A stretch of DNA of 64,000 nucleotides from Enterococcaceae bacterium OF42-14pH9A (GTDB lineage Bacteria; Bacillota; Bacilli; Lactobacillales; Enterococcaceae): contig JAQEYU010000001.1 of assembly GCA_027692465.1 (NCBI GenBank), forward strand, positions 1,621,338 to 1,685,337. The letters are read 5' to 3'. The notes under the pieces were generated by a model, which saw nothing but the letters and a program-made list of their open reading frames with translations, ran no database searches and was not told where the DNA came from. The translations under genes were made by a program, and so were the position numbers. Of the stretch, positions 26,782 to 34,092 are shown piece by piece. Within the stretch, counting starts at the first letter, position 1, and each line of letters begins with the position of its first letter.

Positions 26782-26870
26782 CGGCTGAGTGCCGAAAAGT
26801 TTCAGAAGGCTCTCCGATCTGCCCCCCGGCGTACAGCCGCCGGCCGAAGCCAATGAGAAATTCCACTTGA
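26782..26870 (+). repeat. Second repeat family, copy 1
   Basis: About 88 bases matching 51705-51792 at roughly three quarters of positions. The best blocks are GTGCCGAAAAGTT, CAGAAG, GCTCCGA, GCCGAAGCCA and CCACTTGA. A stable hairpin follows at once, as at the other copy. The function is unknown. Confidence 0.65.
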
Positions 26871-27280
26871 AAGGCAGCGGAAATTTCTCATTGTCTTGGG
26901 CCTATTGATTTCAAACTGACAGTAACGCCACTGATTTTTCAAATCAGCAGCGAACTGTCAGTAATTTGCAAGTTCTTCTTAGCGGGTTCTGCTTAGAAGC
27001 AACTGTATGCGTAACGGTCCTGGTAGCCACTCAAACGGTAAAATCTGTACGTCGGGGTCAGTCTCCGAGCCTTCTGAAACTTTTCTGAATTATCCGCTGA
27101 GAAGACGGAAGAGACAGCGCATGGCAGCATCGTAGTGCACATCAAGGGCATGTATTATGCCACCCTCTCTGCGGTCAGCTGGCCTGGAGTCTTCGAGAAA
27201 ATTGATTTGATTTCTATCTGGATAAAACACTAGCCGGAAAATAAGAATTTATTATATAGCTCGTAGCAATCACGCACAGA

Positions 27281-27318
27281 AAAACAGCCGCTTCCATTCC
27301 GGAGGTGGCTGTTTTTCT
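27281..27318 (+). terminator. Hairpin terminator in the 27 kb gap
   Basis: AAAACAGCCGCTTCC pairs with GGAGGTGGCTGTTTT, then T-rich. It can work on both strands, but no rightward gene ends close by. Confidence 0.75.
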
Positions 27319-27322
27319 TTTT

Positions 27323-27458
27323 AGGGTGTGTCTGAAAACTCTGGGGAATCCAGATTTTTGCGGACCTGCCGAAAGCAAGGAGTAAAGCTGCACATTTACG
27401 AGCAGATGGCGGTGAAAAGGATCAAAATAGCTGCCACTGGCGTTTTCAGATGCGCTCT
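27323..27458 (-). repeat. Dispersed MITE-like repeat, copy C
   Basis: Opposite orientation to copy A. Left end AGGGTGTGTCTGAAAACTC, right end GTTTTCAGATGCGCTCT. TA lies at 27322-27323 and 27458-27459. The right TA forms part of the TAG stop of the neighbouring leftward gene, so the element abuts that gene exactly. Confidence 0.82.
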
Positions 27459-28152
27459 AGAAAGGATTCCCACTGATGAAGCCCATTAAGCATAGCAGGA
27501 ACATCGTGGTGGTGACGATGCCGATCATCGTCAGTTCCAGTTGGGCGGGAGTAGCAGCCAGCTTCGAGGGGCTGGCCTGGATGACAGCCGCTTCTGGCCA
27601 GTGGGTGGTGATGAATTTTTCATAAGGTGTGGCCTGGGGTGTCAGTGCGACGGTTACATTTTGGGCATTTTCGGTGAGCTTTGCCTTTAACTCATCAAAG
27701 GTAACAACGGTCCAGTAAATCGTGGGGTAGTCCCGCATCAGTTGACGCAGACTTTCATTGCTGAATTTGGCCTGCCGGACTTCGCTGGGCAGACCACGGG
27801 CTGTGATTTTGGGACCTTGAGCCACCAGATAACCGGTGGTACGCCCCAGCACCATTCCTTTCGGGGCCATCATGTACATAAATTCTTCACGTTCGGGAAT
27901 GATCACTTTCAATTGCGGATTCAAATCCCGCAGCGTCTTGGCAAATTTTTCCGAGACCGGCGGCAGAGCAGCGGCCTGATAGCTGCTGAGATCAAGCTTT
28001 TCCAGCTCATAGCCGGGGATGATTTCCCACTCATAGGCGGGATAGGTGATTTTCAGATAATTCATAAAGCGGGGCAGGTACTGCTGGTCCTGCCAAGTCC
28101 ACTGGAGCGCATTGTTTTGCTGACGGCTGATGGTGACGACGATTCCTTTCAT
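27457..28152 (-). CDS. Unrecognised tail-anchored protein
   Basis: 231 residues, no family recognised. The body is soluble with alternating strands and helices, without Cys clusters. The last 25 residues form one membrane helix (MIGIVTTTMFLLCLMGFISG), so it is probably anchored by its C terminus with the body in the cytosol. GGAGG precedes the ATG at 28152. It lies 29 bases downstream of a membrane-bound XRE regulator on the same strand, which suggests that they work together. Its stop codon is completed by the end of repeat copy C, so the C terminus may have been altered by insertion. Confidence 0.75.
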   Translation of the reverse strand: MKGIVVTISRQQNNALQWTWQDQQYLPRFMNYLKITYPAYEWEIIPGYELEKLDLSSYQAAALPPVSEKFAKTLRDLNPQLKVIIPEREEFMYMMAPKGMVLGRTTGYLVAQGPKITARGLPSEVRQAKFSNESLRQLMRDYPTIYWTVVTFDELKAKLTENAQNVTVALTPQATPYEKFITTHWPEAAVIQASPSKLAATPAQLELTMIGIVTTTMFLLCLMGFISGNPF

Positions 28153-28181
28153 GGGAAAACCTCCTTTTGATAATGTGCGGG

Positions 28182-28679
28182 TCATTGACTGATGTAACCT
28201 TGGAAACCCACGGCAGCCAGAATCATCATGAAAAAGAGCACCCACATGATGATCGCCGGGTCATACATATTCTCTCCTTGCCCGTAAACATTGGCACCGC
28301 GATTGGTTTTTAAGAGGTAGCGCCAGGACTGGACAAAACACAGCACACTGTAAATCAGCGGGATCAAAAAGCCCAACGGTTGAAAAATGATTTGGGCGAC
28401 CAATGCGCTCAAGGATAAAAGAATAAAACTGATCAGGAAGCGGCGGGCGATGAAAAATTTCGGCTTTTGTTTGTCCGGCAGCTTCTGATCCTGCAAAAGG
28501 GCATCCACCGACAGCTGATAGAGCTCACTGAGGAGGATCAGATTTTCGATATCCGGCTGTCCTTTGCCGTTCTCCCAGTTGGAGACAGTCTGACGGGAGA
28601 CGAAGATCGCCTTGGCCAGCTCCTCTTGGGTCAGTTCATGTTCCAAACGCAATTCCTTTAATTGCCGACTGATGTCCAT
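28182..28679 (-). CDS. XRE-family regulator with C-terminal membrane segments
   Basis: 165 residues. An HTH of the Cro/XRE type occupies residues 5-60 (LTQEELAKAIFVSRQTVSNWENGKGQPD). After a short linker come two close hydrophobic segments (about 80-118) and a third near the C terminus (about 142-160). Such membrane-bound XRE proteins are common in Lactobacillales, and often regulate a neighbouring membrane or stress gene. It leads a two-gene unit with the unknown tail-anchored protein. Confidence 0.85.
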   Translation of the reverse strand: MDISRQLKELRLEHELTQEELAKAIFVSRQTVSNWENGKGQPDIENLILLSELYQLSVDALLQDQKLPDKQKPKFFIARRFLISFILLSLSALVAQIIFQPLGFLIPLIYSVLCFVQSWRYLLKTNRGANVYGQGENMYDPAIIMWVLFFMMILAAVGFQGYISQ

Positions 28680-29011
28680 AATGAAGCACCTGCTTTCATA
28701 AATGGGATCCGAAAAAAGCAGTAGTGACTCCGGCAGCTGTTTTTCGGTCCGTTAGTCTCAGAAGGCGGCACCGGAAATCTTCCTGCAGGAGTTTTTCTGC
28801 GGCCGCTTCTTTACACTCTCATCATAGCAAAGGTTGGGGAGCCGGGGGAGAAAATCCGTGGTTTTTCACTGTCAAAACCAGTTGTCATGGCGTTGTGGCG
28901 GGCTTTTTGAGAGCCGGTTGTGATATAGTTGGGTAGAGAATCCCGGTCAGTTTTATAGGATGAGGCTGAAAATTCCTGATCCTCAGCCGGAGCGTTTGGA
29001 GGAAATGAGTT
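28680..29011. other. Divergent region between XRE gene and ubiX
   Basis: No gene. An extended -10 TGATATAGT at 28922-28930 could drive ubiX, with no good -35. On the other strand CTATGATG near 28825 could serve the XRE gene. Both are weak calls. Confidence 0.4.
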
Positions 29012-29581
29012 ATGAAAAAAATCATCGTTGCCATCACAGGTGCGTCCGGATCGGTGTATGCTGTCGATCTGCTGCAAAAGCTGCAGGGGCGACCGGATGT
29101 GGAGGTTCACGGAGTAGTAAGTCGTTGGGCGTGGGAAAATATCCGCTTGGAAACGTCGCTGACCAAAACCGAGGTAAGAGAACTGATGACTGTCTGCTAC
29201 GAGGAAGAAGATCTGGGGGCGGCGATCGCCAGCGGGTCCTTTCTGACTGACGGGATGGTGATCGTTCCTGCCAGTATGAAAACGGTGGCGGGGATTGCTC
29301 ACGGCTTTTCAGAGAGTCTCATCGGACGGGCGGCTGATGTTATGCTGAAGGAACAGCGGCGCCTGATCCTGGTACCACGAGAGACCCCCTTGAGTGCCAT
29401 CCACCTGGAAAACCTGACGAAATTGGCGCGACTGGGTGTCGTGATTGCACCGCCAATGCCGGCCTTTTATACACAACCTCAGACCATTCATGATTTGGTG
29501 AGCCGCCAGACTGACCGCCTGCTGGATCTGCTGGGGCTGCCTGCTGAAGGGGCAGTGCGCTGGCAGGGAGGTGCTCAGTGA
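29012..29581 (+). CDS. ubiX: UbiX-family flavin prenyltransferase
   Basis: A 189-residue UbiX. It joins dimethylallyl phosphate to FMN to make prFMN, the cofactor of UbiD decarboxylases. Family features: an N-terminal IVAITGASGSVYAVDLL flavin-binding strand, SGSF near residue 73, VPASMKTVAGIAHG, an RRLILVPRETPLSAIHLENL run and PPMPAFY. GGAGGAAATGAGTT leads to the ATG. It is followed by an LpdD-like gene with a 1-base overlap. The paired UbiD lies 1 kb downstream. Confidence 0.93.
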   Translation: MKKIIVAITGASGSVYAVDLLQKLQGRPDVEVHGVVSRWAWENIRLETSLTKTEVRELMTVCYEEEDLGAAIASGSFLTDGMVIVPASMKTVAGIAHGFSESLIGRAADVMLKEQRRLILVPRETPLSAIHLENLTKLARLGVVIAPPMPAFYTQPQTIHDLVSRQTDRLLDLLGLPAEGAVRWQGGAQ

Positions 29582-30042
29582 TGTTTGTACGAAAGACATT
29601 TGCAGTGACTCAGGCAGATTACGAGATGCAGGCGGAAGTGACGATCATCAACGAGGATGCGGTGGTCATCCTGACCGGTGGGGACGTTCCTCATGTGGGG
29701 ACTGTCACTGCGACGTTGAAAGCGGCGCTGCAGGTAAAACTACCCGAGCTTGCAGAAGAGCGGCGGCAAGCGGATCAGGAAAGCGTTGATTTTGGGACGT
29801 TGCGCTTTCCCAGTCATTCCGGTCGTTTCCATAAAGACGATGTGCTGGCGGAAGCTTTTTTGACGGCGCTGGAACCGGAGCTGTTAAAAAATGTGGTCGT
29901 GGTCGCCGGGGTCCATGTGGATGGGATCACCAAGGACCAGATTGCTGCGTCCTATAAAATGGCTGCCACTCTCGGTGAACAGGCAGGCAGCTGGCTGACT
30001 AAAGCTCAGCCGGATACCCGAGTGCCACGGTATTACGAATGA
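29581..30042 (+). CDS. LpdD-like protein (prenylated-flavin decarboxylase accessory)
   Basis: A 153-residue protein resembling LpdD of the gallate decarboxylase system: ILTGGDVPHVGTVT near residue 30, FPSHSGRFHKDDVLAE in the middle, and VVAGVHVDGITKDQI toward the end. LpdD relatives are named as prFMN chaperones or small decarboxylase subunits, but direct proof is thin. ATG 29581 is preferred to the overlapping GTG at 29578. Its coupling to ubiX (TGATG) suggests a joint task in cofactor delivery to UbiD. Confidence 0.75.
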   Translation: MFVRKTFAVTQADYEMQAEVTIINEDAVVILTGGDVPHVGTVTATLKAALQVKLPELAEERRQADQESVDFGTLRFPSHSGRFHKDDVLAEAFLTALEPELLKNVVVVAGVHVDGITKDQIAASYKMAATLGEQAGSWLTKAQPDTRVPRYYE

Positions 30043-30610
30043 TCGGATCAAGGCGGAGAAACTGTTTAGTGACTGCTGATTGATAAGGGGAAGCTTTTTT
30101 AAAGGGGGCGGCGCTGAAGTAAAAGTGCTGTCCTCTTTTTTGAGCAGCCGTAAGACAGCAAGAGCAGGTTTTTCTGCCTTAGTAGAACTGTACCAGCTGA
30201 CCGTAGGGAGGGGGGCTTCCCACATTCCCCTCAAAGTGCACTACGATGCTGTCAGGCGCTGTCTTTTCCGCATTATGAAATTTTTCGGTACTTGGCCTGT
30301 TGTTTTGAAAACTGTCCAGATGAGACGCGAGTCCAAAAAGGTTCTCAGGTAACAAGAACAGCTGTCGTATTTTTGCCGCACCCCGTTTGCTGCCGCTGTT
30401 TCCCCTTGGATTAAATAATGGTGAAAAGCAGCACAGACATTTTATTTTTCGGTGGGTTAGTGTTAGAATAAGCATGTTTGTTTTTGTGAGACAAACTACA
30501 AGGAGACGATGTCGGCAGCTGTGCAGTTTTTTGCTGGAGCGAAACAGGTTTTCCGGCAGCTGCCCAAGCTCACAGTGCCTGTTGTTTACTTATATAGAAG
30601 GGATTTGTTT
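30043..30610. other. lpdD-ubiD gap
   Basis: 568 bases without a supported gene. The frame just ahead of ubiD is open from 30509 but not homologous to UbiD. No clear promoter, terminator or repeat was recognised. An A+T-rich stretch at 30435-30475 may contain the ubiD promoter. Confidence 0.45.
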
Positions 30611-32056
30611 ATGGCATATAAAAATCTGCAAGAATTTATCCGAACACTGGAGAAAAAAGGCGAGTTGAAGCGGGTGAAATCACCGGTTTCTGCCGATCTG
30701 GAGATTACCGAAATCACTGACCGTATCTCAAAAGCCCATGGACCGGCCTTGTTGTTTGAAAACGTAGCCGGATCTGAATTTCCGGTTTTGATCAATGCGC
30801 TGGGTTCGGAAGCACGCATGGCGCTGGGGCTGGGTGTAGACAGCCTAAACGAGGTGGGAGAGCAGATCGCTGATTTGATCAATATGGCCAATTATGCCGG
30901 TTGGCTTAAAAGTGCAGCTCAACTGCCGAAGCTGTCGCGGATGGCGGCGGTTTTTCCCATTAAAGTGAAAAAAGGCGCTTGTCAGGAGGTCATCATGACC
31001 GATCCGGATCTGACCAAGCTGCCTATTTTGAAATGCTGGCCGCAAGACGGCGGGCCGTTTATCACACTGCCGCTGGTGATGACCAAAGATCCCGACACCG
31101 GTCAGCAGAACACCGGGATGTACCGGATGCAGGTGTATGATAAAAAGACGACGGGAATGCATTGGCACTGGCATAAAGATGGTCGAGAAATTTACGAGAA
31201 ATACCGGAAACTGGGGGGCAAAATGCCGGTGTCGGTAGCTCTCGGCGGCGATCCGGCGATCACTTATGCGGCAACGGCACCGCTGCCGAAGATGATTGAT
31301 GAAATGATGCTGGCGGGCTTCTTGCGCAAACGCCCGGTGAAGATGGTCAAATCCGTCACCAATGACATCTATGTACCGGCAGAATCTGAGTTTGTCATCG
31401 AAGGGTATGTCGATGTGACGGAGCCATTGCGGGAAGAAGGACCTTTTGGCGACCATACGGGGTACTATTCTCTGGAAGACATGTATCCGGTCTTTCATGT
31501 GACGGCCATCACCCACAAGCAAAACGCCGTTTATCCGGCGACGATCGTGGGTCAGCCGCCGATGGAAGATGATTATATGGGATTGGCTACCGAGCGGGTC
31601 TTTTTACCCCTGCTGAGGATGATGGCACCTGAAATCGTGGACCTGGCGATGCCTTTTGAAGGGGTCTTTCACAACTGCGTGATCGTCTCCATCAAGAAAA
31701 AATTCCCCTACCATGCCCACAAGGTGATGAATACCTGTTGGGGAATGGGACAGATGATGTACACCAAGATGATTATCGTGGTGGAAGAGGATGTCGATCC
31801 CCATGATTTTTCCAAAGTTGCCTGGAAGGTCTTCAATAATATTGACGCCAAACGGGATCTGGTCATGAACGAAGGGCCGCTGGATGCCTTGGATCATTCC
31901 TCGCCGCATGCCTTTTTCGGCACCCGCCTGGGGATCGATGCGACTCGTAAATGGCCGGAGGAAGGGCACACCCGCCCGTGGCCGGATGACGTAACGATGG
32001 ATGAGGCGACCAAAGCCAAAGTGACGAAACGGTGGGCTGAATATGGCCTTGATTAG
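30611..32056 (+). CDS. ubiD: UbiD-family prFMN-dependent decarboxylase
   Basis: 481 residues. The UbiD layout is complete: N-terminal LEKKGELKRVKSPVSADLEITEI, ENVAGSEFPVLIN, the cofactor-site region with RMQV, and the catalytic E-R-E elements in EFVIEGYVDVTEPLREEGPFGDHTGYYS. The C-terminal part (SIKKKFPYHAHKVM, WGMGQMMYTK, LDALDHSSPHAFFG, GIDATRKWPEEG) reminds me more of the UbiD of futalosine-type menaquinone clusters than of E. coli UbiD, from memory only. It overlaps ubiA by 14 bases, so decarboxylation of a prenylated aromatic acid is the best guess. Confidence 0.92.
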   Translation: MAYKNLQEFIRTLEKKGELKRVKSPVSADLEITEITDRISKAHGPALLFENVAGSEFPVLINALGSEARMALGLGVDSLNEVGEQIADLINMANYAGWLKSAAQLPKLSRMAAVFPIKVKKGACQEVIMTDPDLTKLPILKCWPQDGGPFITLPLVMTKDPDTGQQNTGMYRMQVYDKKTTGMHWHWHKDGREIYEKYRKLGGKMPVSVALGGDPAITYAATAPLPKMIDEMMLAGFLRKRPVKMVKSVTNDIYVPAESEFVIEGYVDVTEPLREEGPFGDHTGYYSLEDMYPVFHVTAITHKQNAVYPATIVGQPPMEDDYMGLATERVFLPLLRMMAPEIVDLAMPFEGVFHNCVIVSIKKKFPYHAHKVMNTCWGMGQMMYTKMIIVVEEDVDPHDFSKVAWKVFNNIDAKRDLVMNEGPLDALDHSSPHAFFGTRLGIDATRKWPEEGHTRPWPDDVTMDEATKAKVTKRWAEYGLD

Positions 32057-32915
32057 ACAATTGGGTAAAAAGCTGCACGCATATGGCGTTCTGGTCATGT
32101 TCCAGCATACGATCTTTTCCTTTTCCTTCGGGATCGTCTCGCTGCTTTTGGCTTCTAACGGAGAGTTCCACTGGCGTAAAATCCTGCTTCTGGTCATCGG
32201 CCTTTTGGCGGCCAGGACCGGAGCCAATGCTATCAATCGGGTGATTGATGCCGAAATCGATCAGGCCAATCCGCGGACAGCAGTGCGCCAGATCCCGCAA
32301 GGAAAAATGAGCAGGAAAGAAGCATTGGGCTTTTCGATCGCCTGCTTTGTTGTGACCGTCATCGTCGCCGGTCTTTTGGGGCCGGTGACATTGGCGCTGT
32401 CACCGATTGCGTTGTTTTTCATGATCTTTTATTCCTATACCAAGCGTTTCACGGCATTGTGCCATCTGGTGCTGGGCTTCACCTGTGCGATGGCACCGGC
32501 GGGAGCCTGGATTGCCATCACCAACAGCTTTTCCTGGACCGCCTTCTTTCTGTCGGGGGCCAATATGCTGTGGGTGGCTGGTTTTGATATCATCTACGGC
32601 TCGCAGGATGTGGCCTTTGACCGCAGTCACGGCATTCATTCGATACCGGCAGCGGTCGGGGTCAAAAACGGCCTGTTGATCGCTCGGATATTCCATGTGA
32701 TCACCTTTGCCTGCTTGGTATTGGCGGGGCTGGTGACGCCGCAATTCGGCTGGATTTACTTTGTCGGCTTGGCGGTGATTGGAGCCTTGTTGATCGTGGA
32801 GCACAAGGTGGTGCGGCCGGATCATCTGGCCCATGCCGAGATTGCTTCATACAACGTCAACGAAATCGTCAGCCTGGTCTTTTTGGCTGCCGGTGTGCTG
32901 GACGTATTTTTATAA
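32043..32915 (+). CDS. ubiA: UbiA-family prenyltransferase
   Basis: 290 residues with about eight or nine hydrophobic helices. The two Asp-rich motifs are present: NRVIDAEIDQANPRT (first, about residues 65-79) and DIIYGSQDVAFDRSHG (second, about 184-199). The latter resembles the YxxxD-type motif of 4-hydroxybenzoate polyprenyltransferases. MenA relatives carry different wording. It should attach a polyprenyl chain to an aromatic acid in the membrane. Translational coupling with ubiD supports one pathway. Confidence 0.92.
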   Translation: MALIRQLGKKLHAYGVLVMFQHTIFSFSFGIVSLLLASNGEFHWRKILLLVIGLLAARTGANAINRVIDAEIDQANPRTAVRQIPQGKMSRKEALGFSIACFVVTVIVAGLLGPVTLALSPIALFFMIFYSYTKRFTALCHLVLGFTCAMAPAGAWIAITNSFSWTAFFLSGANMLWVAGFDIIYGSQDVAFDRSHGIHSIPAAVGVKNGLLIARIFHVITFACLVLAGLVTPQFGWIYFVGLAVIGALLIVEHKVVRPDHLAHAEIASYNVNEIVSLVFLAAGVLDVFL

Positions 32916-32994
32916 AGAGACAACTGCGCATTAAACCAACGGAAATCGCGATATGCGGACAAATAATCGTAAGATAAAGGGGACTTATTCAGTA

Positions 32995-33963
32995 ATGAAG
33001 AAATGGACAAAGACACTGGGAATTTTGACAATGGCGGCCTTGACACTGGCAGCATGCGGCAGTGGTGATAAAAAAGCTGCCGCCAATGCCTCCTCAAGCA
33101 GCAAAGAAAATGAGGTCACGACTTTGACGTTAGGCGTTATGCCGTCTACCGATAACATTCCCCTGATTTTAGCCCATGAAAAAGGGTTTGATAAAAAACA
33201 CGGCGTTGAAATCAAATTGGAAAACTTCAAAGCTGCCAAAGACCGTGACGCAGCTTTCCAAGCCGGCAAAGTTGACGGTGTTTCTACTGACTTAGTGGCG
33301 ATTGCTATCTATCAAGAAGCGGGTATGGATGTGAAGATCACTGGAAATACTTACGGCCAATTTGATCTGGTAACTGGTGACGACAGTATTCAGTCGGTGG
33401 CCGATCTGAAGGGCAAAGACGTGATCTTGTCCAAAAAGACCGGGACCGAATACGCTGTGACCAAAATGCTGGAAAAAGCCGGCCTCAAAGAATCTGATAT
33501 CAATGTCAGTGAAGTGCCGCAAGTTCCGACTCGCTTGGAATTGTTGAAGAATAAACAAGCCCAGGCTGCGATTTTGCCGGAACCTTTCGTAACGATGGCT
33601 GTAGCTGATGGGTTGCGGGTCTTGGATTCCACTCGTGAGATCGGGATCAACCCGTTTGTTATGGGGATGCCTGCCGATGTCATCGATAAAAAAGCGGATG
33701 CCGTCAAAGGAATGTATGAGGCGTACAATGAAGCAGTCGACTACATTAAAGAGCATGACAAATCCGACTATATTCAGCTGTTCATCGATGAAGTCGGTTT
33801 CCCGGAAACTTTGAAAGATCAGATCACTGTGCCGGATTACACCCATGCGGAACAAGCAACGGATGAAGATATCACTTCCGCTTTTGCTTGGGCGAAAGCG
33901 CACGACCTGCTCACCAAAGAGCTGAAACCGGCCGATGTCTTGTCAGACGTTTATTTCAAGTAA
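32995..33963 (+). CDS. Substrate-binding lipoprotein, NMT1/TauA-type fold
   Basis: 322 residues. A lipobox TLAAC places the lipidated Cys at 21, followed by a Ser/Lys-rich linker. The mature domain begins TLTLGVMPSTDNIPLILAHEKGF and continues with the QAGKVDGVSTDLVAIAI and KKTGTEYAVTKMLE motifs, as in binding proteins for aromatic sulfonates, taurine or thiamine precursors. No ABC permease or ATPase gene accompanies it here. The start is the ATG at 32995 with AAGGGGA before it. Position inside the UbiX/D/A group suggests that it brings in an aromatic precursor or acts as a pathway enzyme of that fold; neither is proven. Confidence 0.82.
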   Translation: MKKWTKTLGILTMAALTLAACGSGDKKAAANASSSSKENEVTTLTLGVMPSTDNIPLILAHEKGFDKKHGVEIKLENFKAAKDRDAAFQAGKVDGVSTDLVAIAIYQEAGMDVKITGNTYGQFDLVTGDDSIQSVADLKGKDVILSKKTGTEYAVTKMLEKAGLKESDINVSEVPQVPTRLELLKNKQAQAAILPEPFVTMAVADGLRVLDSTREIGINPFVMGMPADVIDKKADAVKGMYEAYNEAVDYIKEHDKSDYIQLFIDEVGFPETLKDQITVPDYTHAEQATDEDITSAFAWAKAHDLLTKELKPADVLSDVYFK

Positions 33964-34012
33964 TAGCTGCATCTGTCGATTTTCGGCAGAGACTTTGATA
34001 AAAAAACGACTT

Positions 34013-34045
34013 CAGCGGCCTGCATTTGTTTGGGCCGCTGTTCTT
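34013..34045 (+). terminator. Probable terminator after the binding lipoprotein gene
   Basis: CAGCGGCC at 34013-34020 pairs with GGCCGCTG at 34033-34040, followed by TTCTT. The T run is poor. Confidence 0.6.
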
Positions 34046-34092
34046 AATAAGCGGCAGCGATAGTAAGTCGGGGCCATAGGAGGAAACAAGAC

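Larger units (their letters stand above)
26753..27456. other. Gap with repeats and hairpins after the GntR-ABC operon
   Basis: No gene called. Contents: second-family repeat (26782-26870), a hairpin CAATGAGAAATT/AATTTCTCATTG (26851-26893), nested inverted repeats ACTGACAGT...ACTGTCAGT with CTGATTT/AAATCAG inside (26917-26963), a short orphan frame ending at 27233, a terminator (27281-27318) and repeat copy C. Confidence 0.6.

Noticed and set aside
26782..26870. Known riboswitch class in the second repeat family
   Set aside because: CCAGAAGAC and GCCGAAGCC recall fragments of cobalamin or other aptamers, but the order and pairing do not fit, and no suitable gene follows directly.
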